The position numbers and the translations under genes are program-made. From assembly GCA_039026295.1 (NCBI GenBank), contig JBCCMP010000282.1, forward strand, positions 1-6,895: a stretch of DNA of 6,895 bases, read 5' to 3'. Position 1 is the first letter of the stretch. The number at the start of each line of letters is the position of its first letter. Below, piece after piece: positions 1 to 5,661 of this stretch. The notes beneath the pieces were generated by a model, which worked only from the letters and a program-made list of their open reading frames with translations, had not been told where the DNA came from and did not search any database. The stretch comes from Thermohalobaculum sp039026295. Its GTDB lineage: Bacteria; Pseudomonadota; Alphaproteobacteria; Rhodobacterales; Rhodobacteraceae.

Positions 1-373
1 GCCTTCCGAGCCAAAATGGGCCGCACATCCCTTGGATATCAACATGGATGTCAATTATTTTCTTTTTCCAATATTCGCCGCTATCCGACTCATCGAATTC
101 GGATTTGTACTTGGTAAAAAGGCGGCTGGCACCGTCTCCTATAAAGCCTTGGACCGTGATTACTATAATTACGAAGAATGAAAGCCCACCCAGCTGTAAA
201 ATATTATTATAAGCCAGTCCATCCGGCTCAATAAGATATGAAATCACTTCGATTGGCGCAAGTGAAACCACCATAACTAAAATTAGCACTACGAGCGTAA
301 GGTTAAAAAACCAAGCGCCAGCATAAAACCGAATCAGCAGGCCATTATACAATTTGGCAAGGTCAGTATTCAT
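1..373 (-). CDS. Membrane protein of unknown function, 3' end beyond the window
   Basis: Reading the minus strand from the ATG at 373-371 gives 124 codons without a stop up to the window edge, so the C-terminus is missing. The protein begins MNTDLAKLYNGLLIRFYAG. It has two strongly hydrophobic segments, roughly residues 18-40 (rich in L, V and I) and 58-79 (GGLSFFVIIVITVQGF), joined by a short loop with acidic residues. A charged, probably cytosolic region follows from about residue 80 (RLFTKYKSEFDESDSGEYWKKK is its character). The start lies 41 bases behind the GTPase stop, with a weak AAGAG-like ribosome site 8-10 bases upstream, so the two genes are probably co-transcribed. GC is about 42%, far below the core genes to the right. 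I recognise no family. Two N-terminal helices plus a soluble tail would fit a membrane-anchored partner or effector of the GTPase, but that is inference. Confidence 0.75.
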   Translation of the reverse strand, partial: MNTDLAKLYNGLLIRFYAGAWFFNLTLVVLILVMVVSLAPIEVISYLIEPDGLAYNNILQLGGLSFFVIIVITVQGFIGDGASRLFTKYKSEFDESDSGEYWKKKIIDIHVDIQGMCGPFWLGR

Positions 374-414
374 TTAACAACTCTTTAAACACGCAATGTC
401 CTTTTGAAGGATTG

Positions 415-1089
415 TCAGTCATTCGTCAGCCGCCCAAGCTCATCTGCTATTTCGCTGAATTCTCCGTCGCCAACGCAGGTGGACTGAACCAGCTCTATAG
501 TGGATGCATTAAGATATGACCGAAGTTTGGCATCATACGGCGATCCTCTCCCATACAAGGGAATATGTCCCCCAGAGTGTTTATCGGACTTATTAGCGAC
601 CGTTAGAAACCAAATATCGTCTGGTACTTTCGCAACATTTTGAAACAGCTCATCCAAAAAATTAGAGTCTTCCTCAACTCCCTGCGTCAGATAATCATTA
701 TCAAAGGTTGGCGGGGGCGTGCCGGCTTGGTGCGCATATCCACAAGCGACTACGTTGATGATGCCCTGGAGCTGCCTGCCATCGATGACACCGGTGATAG
801 TTTGTTCCATCAGCAAATCCCGAGCGCCGGGATCTCCTGGCGTGTCCATGAGGACTAGATAATCTGAGTTCATCTTGCCCATGACACTCATAGGCTGCAT
901 CGTCGATTCAAACGTACCATCCTCTCCCACTGGAAAAACGTCTGTGACACCAAATGCTTTGCTAATTAAGGTGGTCTTTCCTACACCCGTAGACCCTGTT
1001 ATGACGATTGATTTGCCGCGTTTGTAAGCCAGTGGGATTAAAAAAGAATCCCTTAAATGCTCTATCGCGGCTGAAATACCTTTTTTCAA
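415..1089 (-). CDS. Stand-alone P-loop GTPase of unknown function (accessory, low GC)
   Basis: The 224-residue soluble protein has the main GTP-binding motifs in the right order. G1 (Walker A) is GSTGVGKT at residues 32-39. Possible G2 threonines lie at T59 and T63. G3 is DTPGD at 82-86. G4 is NKSD at 166-169, which specifies guanine. A G5 (SAK-like) motif is not obvious; STCVGD near 203-208 is the only candidate. No membrane segment or extra domain is visible, so this is essentially a bare TRAFAC-type G domain with a short N-terminal helix. The start is TTG at 1089-1087. It is preceded by a strong GGGGAGGA site (1102-1095) five bases away, and an in-frame TAA at 1107-1105 rules out a longer product. 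It is first in a minus-strand pair with a membrane protein. I do not recognise a named family. GTPases beside small membrane proteins occur in bacterial conflict and stress modules, so a defence role is possible but not shown. Confidence 0.85.
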   Translation of the reverse strand: MKKGISAAIEHLRDSFLIPLAYKRGKSIVITGSTGVGKTTLISKAFGVTDVFPVGEDGTFESTMQPMSVMGKMNSDYLVLMDTPGDPGARDLLMEQTITGVIDGRQLQGIINVVACGYAHQAGTPPPTFDNDYLTQGVEEDSNFLDELFQNVAKVPDDIWFLTVANKSDKHSGGHIPLYGRGSPYDAKLRSYLNASTIELVQSTCVGDGEFSEIADELGRLTND

Positions 1090-1094
1090 CTTAA

Positions 1095-1102
1095 TCCTCC
1101 CC
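1095..1102 (-). promoter_or_regulatory. Strong Shine-Dalgarno deciding a TTG start
   Basis: On the minus strand the sequence GGGGAGGA is followed by five bases (TTAAG) and then TTG. No ATG or GTG lies between this site and the upstream in-frame stop at 1107-1105. The GTPase therefore almost certainly starts at TTG, with a strong ribosome site compensating for the weak start codon. Confidence 0.75.
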
Positions 1103-1110
1103 AGTTAGCG

Positions 1111-1141
1111 ATTTTATTCAAGAATCTCCGCTTACTGTCAA
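1111..1141 (-). promoter_or_regulatory. Candidate sigma70 promoter of the GTPase/membrane-protein pair
   Basis: On the minus strand a perfect TTGACA (1141-1136) lies 19 bases before TAAAAT (1116-1111), which matches five of six bases of the -10 consensus. The spacer is longer than the ideal 17. Transcription would begin around 1103-1106, only about 15 bases before the TTG start, giving a short leader that just includes the ribosome site. The position directly in front of the GTPase supports the call, but AT-rich DNA produces such matches by chance. Confidence 0.45.
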
Positions 1142-1260
1142 CCTGCGAATGTTGGACAGCCTTTCACAATGCTGGATTTAAAATGAGTTGAGAAATATCA
1201 GTGACTTGTAATCCACTGCTTCTGCCGCGAGGCCTAAGCATCACATGCCTTGTATAGATA

Positions 1261-1279
1261 AGCATCTTCCTGAGATGCT
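1261..1279. repeat. Perfect 7-bp inverted repeat, hairpin without T-run
   Basis: AGCATCT and AGATGCT form a perfect 7-bp stem around the loop TCCTG. No run of T follows on either strand, so it is not a standard intrinsic terminator. It lies downstream of no gene on the plus strand and upstream of the minus-strand cassette. Confidence 0.5.
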
Positions 1280-1716
1280 GCCGAACACGGGAGCGAGCTT
1301 CAGAGCTTATGTGGCCTACTGTTCTACCTTAGAGGTTCAGTTAATCGGAGCCCAATGGCTGACAGAGTCTTTGTCCCGCATACTTCAAGTTAATCAACGC
1401 CATACCGAACTGCGACTGTTGCGCAGTCTCCGCTTAGCCATTTTGAACGGACACTCTCGATCGGCTCCCTGCGGTCTGCGAGGCTTGGCAAATCGAGAAT
1501 GATCTCTGACCACAGCAGCTTTGTCTGAACACGAGAGTGAACTCGCTGTCCTTGGTTTGAAGCGCAAATGTCAGGATATCTCGATGCCTTAGTATTCTAA
1601 AGATGTCTCCTTCTGGCGCTTACCGGACCTTCGTGCGCCCTGCAGCATTATATAGATTGGGCTCGATCAAGTCCTTCGCTGCGCCTAACATCAAAGTCCG
1701 TTCCGGGCGCGTCCCA

Positions 1717-1730
1717 GACGTTTGAACGTC
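1717..1730. repeat. Perfect 6-bp palindrome GACGTT-TG-AACGTC
   Basis: The two 6-base arms GACGTT and AACGTC are separated by TG. This compact dyad is the right size for an operator half-site pair, about 210 bases upstream of ftsY. It may equally belong to a repeat element with the hairpin at 1755-1774. No function can be assigned. Confidence 0.4.
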
Positions 1731-1754
1731 CGGCAGCATCGGTCAACTTGGGCT

Positions 1755-1774
1755 CGCAGCAGACATTTGCTGCG
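1755..1774. repeat. Perfect 7-bp stem, 6-base loop inverted repeat
   Basis: CGCAGCA (1755-1761) pairs with TGCTGCG (1768-1774) around the loop GACATT. It lies 25 bases after the palindrome at 1717-1730, in the ftsY upstream region. There is no T-run, so it is unlikely to be a terminator. Confidence 0.45.
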
Positions 1775-1938
1775 CGGCAATATTGAGCATGCATCGAGGT
1801 CCACTGACAGTTCGTTCCATGGTTGCTCTCGTCAGTCGCAAAATACACGATCAACGCAGCGGTCATCCGAGCTCTGCGCCCCATTTTCTTTTCGCGTCTG
1901 CCGGGATAGAGGGACATCACGCTTAGCGGGAGACGTCC

Positions 1939-3189
1939 ATGTCCTTCTTCAAGAAAATGAAAGAGCGGCTGTTCAAGTCGTCGTCGAAGCTGGACGAAGG
2001 CCTGAATGCTCTGGTCGAGGATGGGGACGAGGTCGAGGAAGCGGCTCCGCCGCCGCGCATGGAAGCGCCCAAGGCTGACTATACGTCGGAGCCCCTGCCT
2101 GCATCCGATCCTCAGCAGCCTGTCGAAACCGTCGACACGCCGGAACCAGTGGTCGAGGTGCCGCCGGCCGGAACCACTACCCAGAACCCTGCGGAGTACC
2201 TTGTCGAAGAACCAGCCGAGGAAGCGGCCACCGCACCGGAATCGGCGCAACCGGCCTCCGCCTCCGAACCGCAGCAACCGGAACCACAGCAACCGGAACC
2301 AGAACGCCGGGGCATGCTGTCCCGGGCCATCGGGGCGATCGCGGGCACCCGCACCGTGCGCAAGCGGGTGCTGGACGATGACATGCTGGAGGAACTGGAA
2401 GAGCTGCTGATCACCGCCGACATGGGGGTCGATACCTCGCTGAAGGTTTCTGCCGCGCTCGCCGAGGGCCGCTTTGGCCGTGCGGTCGGGGCCGAAGAGA
2501 TCAAGCAGGCCCTCGCTGCCGAGGTGACGAAGATCCTGGAACCGGTCGCCCGGCCGCTGCCGCTCTATGCCAAGCGGCCCCAGGTGGTGCTGGTCTGCGG
2601 CGTCAACGGGTCCGGCAAGACCACGACCATTGGCAAGCTGGCGAGCCAGTTGAAATCCGCCGGCAAGTCGGTGGTCATCGCCGCCGGGGACACGGTCCGT
2701 GCCGCCGCGGTCGAGCAGTTGCAGGTCTGGGGCGAACGGGCCGGGGTGCCGGTTCTGACGGCCGAGCAGGGATCGGACCCTGCCAGCCTGTCCTTCGATG
2801 CCATGACGCGGGCGGAACAGGACGGCGCAGATATCCTGCTGATCGACACGGCGGGCCGTCTTCAGAACCGCGCCGATCTGATGGAGGAACTGGCCAAGAT
2901 CGTCCGGGTGCTGCGCAAGAAGGACCCCGAAGCCCCGCACAACACTGTGCTGGTTCTGGATGCAACCACCGGCCAGAACGCCGTCTCTCAGGTCGAGATC
3001 TTCCAGAAGATCGCCGATGTCAGCGGGCTGGTGATGACCAAACTGGACGGCACCGCCAAGGGCGGCGTTCTGGTCGCCCTGGCCGACCGCTTCGGCCTGC
3101 CGATCCACGCCATCGGCGTGGGCGAGGCGATCGACGATCTGGATGCCTTCGACCCCGAAGAATTCGCGGCAGCCCTGACCGGCACCTGA
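1939..3189 (+). CDS. ftsY: Signal recognition particle receptor FtsY
   Basis: FtsY is the membrane-associated SRP receptor GTPase. With Ffh and 4.5S RNA it delivers translating ribosomes to the SecYEG translocon. The 416-residue protein starts with a basic amphipathic helix (MSFFKKMKERLFKSSSK), which fits membrane targeting. An acidic, proline-rich A region follows to about residue 130, including EPQQPEPQQPEPE. The N domain is roughly 130-210 and the GTPase domain extends to the end. Motifs are P-loop GVNGSGKTT (221-229), GDTVRAAAVEQL (from 250), DTAGR (303-307), TKLDGTAKGG (367-376) and the C-terminal GVGEAIDDLDAFDPEEF. The ATG is preceded by GGGAGA at a suitable distance, and the amphipathic start supports it. 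Residue 253 is Val where the family usually has Phe (DTFRAAA). No upstream partner gene is adjacent; a long non-coding stretch precedes it. Downstream genes lie on the same strand. Confidence 0.97.
   Translation: MSFFKKMKERLFKSSSKLDEGLNALVEDGDEVEEAAPPPRMEAPKADYTSEPLPASDPQQPVETVDTPEPVVEVPPAGTTTQNPAEYLVEEPAEEAATAPESAQPASASEPQQPEPQQPEPERRGMLSRAIGAIAGTRTVRKRVLDDDMLEELEELLITADMGVDTSLKVSAALAEGRFGRAVGAEEIKQALAAEVTKILEPVARPLPLYAKRPQVVLVCGVNGSGKTTTIGKLASQLKSAGKSVVIAAGDTVRAAAVEQLQVWGERAGVPVLTAEQGSDPASLSFDAMTRAEQDGADILLIDTAGRLQNRADLMEELAKIVRVLRKKDPEAPHNTVLVLDATTGQNAVSQVEIFQKIADVSGLVMTKLDGTAKGGVLVALADRFGLPIHAIGVGEAIDDLDAFDPEEFAAALTGT
2272..2301 (+). repeat. Exact 15-bp tandem duplication inside ftsY
   Basis: CAGCAACCGGAACCA occurs twice in a row (2272-2286 and 2287-2301). 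It is in frame and encodes the QQPEP repeats of the acidic FtsY linker. Such repeats can change copy number by slippage without breaking the frame. Confidence 0.85.
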
Positions 3190-3233
3190 CGCCACCAGCG
3201 TGATTTGTCCCCGGCCCGCCGGATTCCCGGCAC

Positions 3234-3250
3234 GGGACGGCGCGCGTCCC
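3234..3250. repeat. GC-rich hairpin between ftsY and the DMT transporter gene
   Basis: GGGACG and CGTCCC form a perfect 6-bp stem around GCGCG, 45 bases after the ftsY stop. The following bases TGCTAAGACC lack a T-run, so termination would be weak at best. It may attenuate or stabilise the transcript between the two genes. Confidence 0.35.
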
Positions 3251-3286
3251 TGCTAAGACCCGGCGACAGCAACGCAAGGGTGCCGC

Positions 3287-4183
3287 TTGGGCGAGTGGAT
3301 CATCTCCATCGAGGGAACCGAAACCGGGGCGCGGATGGCCATCCTCCTCGCCCTGGTGGCAGCCGTCGCCCATGCCATCCTGGGCGCGATGCAGAAGGCA
3401 AGGTTCGACCCCTGGCTGATGCGCGGCGCCATCGATGTCTGGGTCGGTGTCCTCGCTGTACCATTCATTCTCTTTGTCGTGCCGCCGCCCGGCACGGCAT
3501 TGATGATCCTGCTGCCCGGCTGCCTGCTGATCCATCTGCTTTTCAAGTGGGTCATCGCCATGGCCTATTCCCGGGGCGCCTTCACGGCGGTCTATCCCAT
3601 CGTCCGGGGCATCGGCCCCCTGGCGACGGTCCTCTTCGCGGGCGTGGTCTTCGGCGAGTTTTTCACGCTTGGCCAGTGGGGCGGTATCGCGCTGCTGGTC
3701 GCCGGGATCTTCGGTCTGGCGGCGATCAGCCTGGCGCAGGAAAAGATCGACCCGGGGACACTGAAGGTCGCGCTGGCGCTCGCCGTTCTGACCGGGCTGA
3801 TCACCGCGATCTACACGGTCTACGACGCCTATGCGATCCGCACCGCCGAAGACCCGTTCACCTTCATCGCATGGTTCTTCTTTCTCGAGATGTTTCTCTT
3901 CCCGCCCTTGCTTTGGCGCCGATGGCGCACAGCGGGGGCTATCGTCAGGCCACTTTTCAAACGCGCGATTTTCGGAGCTTTCGCCGCCTATTTCTCATTC
4001 GGCTGCGTCTTCCTGGCGACCCGGCTGGACAAGGTCGGCGAGGCTGCCGCGCTTCGCGAAACCTCGGTCATCTTCGCGGCCCTCCTGGGTTGGCTCTTTC
4101 TGGGGGAAAAGATCGGGCCATTGCGCGCGGGCCTGATGGTGCTGATCGCGGCGGGGGCCGTTCTGATCGAATTCGCGGCATGA
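3287..4183 (+). CDS. DMT-superfamily transporter with two EamA domains
   Basis: This 298-residue inner-membrane protein is almost wholly hydrophobic, with about ten helices as in the drug/metabolite transporter family. The two EamA repeats are visible. The first ends with YPIVRGIGPLATVLFAG and GEFFTLGQWGGIALLVAGI (about 103-141). The second ends with LRETSVIFAALLGWLFLGEK and GPLRAGLMVLIAAGAVLI (256-295). The family exports amino acids, metabolites or drugs by proton-linked exchange; the substrate here cannot be told. The chosen start is TTG at 3287, with AAGGG eight bases upstream. It gives a 16-residue leader (MGEWIISIEGTETGAR) that resembles what I remember of related Rhodobacterales proteins. 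The alternative is ATG at 3335, directly at the first helix. The gene follows ftsY by 97 bases and precedes yciB by 97 bases on the same strand. Confidence 0.9.
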   Translation: MGEWIISIEGTETGARMAILLALVAAVAHAILGAMQKARFDPWLMRGAIDVWVGVLAVPFILFVVPPPGTALMILLPGCLLIHLLFKWVIAMAYSRGAFTAVYPIVRGIGPLATVLFAGVVFGEFFTLGQWGGIALLVAGIFGLAAISLAQEKIDPGTLKVALALAVLTGLITAIYTVYDAYAIRTAEDPFTFIAWFFFLEMFLFPPLLWRRWRTAGAIVRPLFKRAIFGAFAAYFSFGCVFLATRLDKVGEAAALRETSVIFAALLGWLFLGEKIGPLRAGLMVLIAAGAVLIEFAA

Positions 4184-4280
4184 TTCATCTCATGGTTGCA
4201 GTCTTGGCGAATTTGCGCATTCTGTCGCAGGGAACCTGGGGGCGGGTGACGCAAGCGGCAGGGACGGATATCTGGCGCCC

Positions 4281-4937
4281 ATGACAGAGAACATGCAGGC
4301 CGACACCAAGCAGGCCGAGATAAATCCGCTGTTGAAGCTGGTCCTGGAAATCGGACCGCTCGCGGTTTTCTTCCTGACATTTCGATACGGCGAAGAAATT
4401 CTCGCTGATCCACGAATGTTCGGCTGGTTCGAAATGGCCACGGGTGCCGAAGCGCTGAAGGGTCAGTCCGGGCCGGTCTTCGTGGCGACCGCCTGCTTCA
4501 TGGTGGCCATCGCGGTATCGCTCTCAGTCTCGTGGTGGCTGACGCGAAGTCTGCCCAAGATGGCCGTCGTCACCGCGATTGTCGTCATCGTCTTCGGCGG
4601 TCTGACCCTGTGGCTGCAGGACGAGACGTTCATCAAGATGAAGCCGACAATCGTCAACTGCATCTTCGCCCTCATCCTGGGCTTCGGGCTGCTGCAGGGC
4701 CGCAGTTACCTGAAGTACCTGATGGGCGATGCCCTGCCGCTGACGGACAAGGGGTGGATGATCTTCACCGGGCGCTGGGTGATGTTCTTCCTGTTCCTCG
4801 CGGTCCTGAACGAGGTGATCTGGCGCACGCAGACAACAGACTTCTGGGTCAGCTTTAAAACCTTCGCCAACCTGCCGCTGACACTGGCCTTCGTGGCCTT
4901 TCACTGGCCGTTTCTTCAGCGTCACGCGGCGGAGTAA
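4281..4937 (+). CDS. yciB: Inner-membrane spanning protein YciB (septation protein A / IspZ family)
   Basis: YciB is a small multispanning inner-membrane protein linked in enterobacteria and Shigella (as IspZ) to envelope synthesis and septation; its biochemical role is unsettled. The 218 residues show the family pattern: an N-terminal NPLLKLVLEIGPLAVFFLTF, four to five further helices, KMKPTIVNCIFALILGFG, and the conserved C-terminal block GRSYLKYLMGDALPLTDKGW, then RWVMFF, LNEVIWR and SFKTFANLPLT. Length is slightly above the enterobacterial form (about 180) because of a longer N-terminus and a longer first periplasmic loop (residues about 40-65). Two starts are possible, 4281 and ATG 4293; neither has a strong ribosome site, and I keep the longer one. 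It may be co-transcribed with ftsY and the DMT gene. It converges on folK with only 18 bases between the stops and no visible terminator. Confidence 0.93.
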   Translation: MTENMQADTKQAEINPLLKLVLEIGPLAVFFLTFRYGEEILADPRMFGWFEMATGAEALKGQSGPVFVATACFMVAIAVSLSVSWWLTRSLPKMAVVTAIVVIVFGGLTLWLQDETFIKMKPTIVNCIFALILGFGLLQGRSYLKYLMGDALPLTDKGWMIFTGRWVMFFLFLAVLNEVIWRTQTTDFWVSFKTFANLPLTLAFVAFHWPFLQRHAAE

Positions 4938-4955
4938 TCGACGTCTGATCCTCGT

Positions 4956-5525
4956 CTAATCTTCGTCCAAAGCGCAGATCCCTCGGGTCGCTTCGGGCGG
5001 AAGGGCGTCCACCATCTCACGCACGGTTTGACCCAGCACAGGATGCGTCCAGTCCGGGGCAACTTCCAGCAGCGGCAACAGCACGAACCCGCGCCGGTGC
5101 ATCCGGGGATGGGGCAGGAGAAGCTGATCCGGCGGGGTTGCCCGCGCCGTGTCGTCGTCCAGCGCCATCCAGGTCTGAAGAATCTCGTGATTCGGCGCGA
5201 TCAGGTCCCCAAAAGCCAATAAATCGATGTCACAGACCCTTGGACCCCACCGAACCGGCCGGATTCGGCCCAATTTGTCCTCGATTCCATGAAGCATCGC
5301 CAAAAGCTGCTTTGGCTGATATGCTGTCTTTACAAGGGCGACCGCATTCAGGAAATCCGGTCCGCTGTCAACGGGGACAGCAGGAGTAGAATAGGTGCGG
5401 CTTATACGTGTTATGGTAGTATCCGGCATCTCTGTCACTTTAGAGATCGCCAGATCAAAAGTTGACCTAAGGTCAATTTCTGCCAGGGACTGGTTGGTCC
5501 CAAAAGAAAGCAAGGAATCAGTCAT
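4956..5525 (-). CDS. folK: 2-amino-4-hydroxy-6-hydroxymethyldihydropteridine pyrophosphokinase (HPPK)
   Basis: FolK transfers pyrophosphate from ATP to 6-hydroxymethyl-dihydropterin, the step before dihydropteroate synthase in folate synthesis (cytosol). Visible family features, numbered from the chosen start, are GTN at 9-11 (usually GSN), SRTYSTPAV near 42-50, DFLNAV (57-62), the ATP-loop region GRIRPVRWGPR (86-96), the Mg-binding pair in DIDLL (D99, D101), and LPHPRMHRRGFVLLPL (137-152). An insertion before PHP (about 110-135) is usual in this order. The chosen ATG (5525-5523) puts GTN at the expected place. The frame extends to another ATG at 5567, adding 14 residues (MLGCVRVYALYGKF). Neither start has a clear ribosome site. 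The first half of the gene is markedly lower in GC than the second. It is divergent from the NYN gene, so the two share a 5' region. Confidence 0.93.
   Translation of the reverse strand: MTDSLLSFGTNQSLAEIDLRSTFDLAISKVTEMPDTTITRISRTYSTPAVPVDSGPDFLNAVALVKTAYQPKQLLAMLHGIEDKLGRIRPVRWGPRVCDIDLLAFGDLIAPNHEILQTWMALDDDTARATPPDQLLLPHPRMHRRGFVLLPLLEVAPDWTHPVLGQTVREMVDALPPEATRGICALDED
5462..5476. repeat. Perfect 15-bp palindrome TTGACCT-A-AGGTCAA within folK 5' region
   Basis: TTGACCT and AGGTCAA are exact reverse complements around one central A. The site is inside folK, about 50-65 bases from its start, and about 185 bases upstream of the divergent NYN gene. The shape fits a regulator operator, but it lies in coding DNA and may be chance. 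Confidence 0.4.
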
Positions 5526-5661
5526 AAATTTGCCATAGAGGGCGTAGACACGGACGCAGCCTAGCATTACTAGGGCTACAGCAAAGACCGTTCGTTGGAA
5601 GCCTTACAGTAGCGCCAATTTTTATCGCTGGCAAAGAAGCTCAAAAGGGATAGCACGAAAA
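5526..5661. promoter_or_regulatory. Divergent intergenic region of folK and the NYN gene
   Basis: This AT-richer stretch of 136 bases must carry promoters for both directions. On the minus strand TTGCCA (5636-5631) is a fair -35, but the base run 17 positions on, TACTGT, is a poor -10. On the plus strand TTGGAA (5595-5600) with TTTTAT about 19 bases later is weak. I give it as a region, not as defined sites. A weak ribosome site, AAGGG, lies about 12 bases before the NYN ATG. Confidence 0.35.

Larger units (their letters stand above)
1110..1938. other. Long gene-poor stretch between the accessory cassette and ftsY
   Basis: About 830 bases contain no reading frame that I would call a gene. 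Hand-counted GC is about 51% over 1201-1440, between the low-GC cassette on the left and the GC-rich core on the right. The longest frames here (1245-1502 plus; 1866-1648 minus) have poor ribosome sites and unprotein-like composition, rich in R, S, C and W. Short perfect inverted repeats occur at 1261-1279, 1717-1730 and 1755-1774. No tRNA, integrase or transposase is recognisable. The last part must hold the leader and probably the promoter of ftsY, but I see no convincing -35/-10 pair; TATATAGAT near 1650 has no matching -35. The stretch may mark the border of an insertion and contain dispersed non-coding repeats. Confidence 0.6.

Noticed and set aside
1195..1225. tRNA-like anticodon-arm string (AGTGACTTGTAATCCACT) that could mark a tRNA attachment site
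   Set aside because: No acceptor stem, D arm or T arm (GGTTCGAATCC-like) is present around it, and the stem itself is imperfect.
1245..1502. 85-residue plus-strand frame in the gene-poor stretch
   Set aside because: No ribosome site, no recognisable motif, and a composition unlike either the low-GC cassette or the core genes.
1525..1548. Possible alphaproteobacterial SOS box (GAAC...GAAC)
   Set aside because: The spacing is eight bases instead of the required seven, and no SOS gene follows.
1648..3195. 515-residue open frame on the minus strand opposite ftsY
   Set aside because: It is antisense to the unmistakable ftsY. Its composition (strings of G, R, Q, H and L) is the usual shadow of GC-rich coding DNA, with no motif or ribosome site.
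3205..4284. 359-residue plus-strand frame overlapping the DMT transporter
   Set aside because: It is a frame-shifted shadow, very rich in R, G, H and P, with no domain. The overlapping frame has clear EamA repeats.
4938..4955. Terminator between convergent yciB and folK
   Set aside because: The 18-base gap has no stable inverted repeat with a T-run. Termination must occur elsewhere or by Rho.
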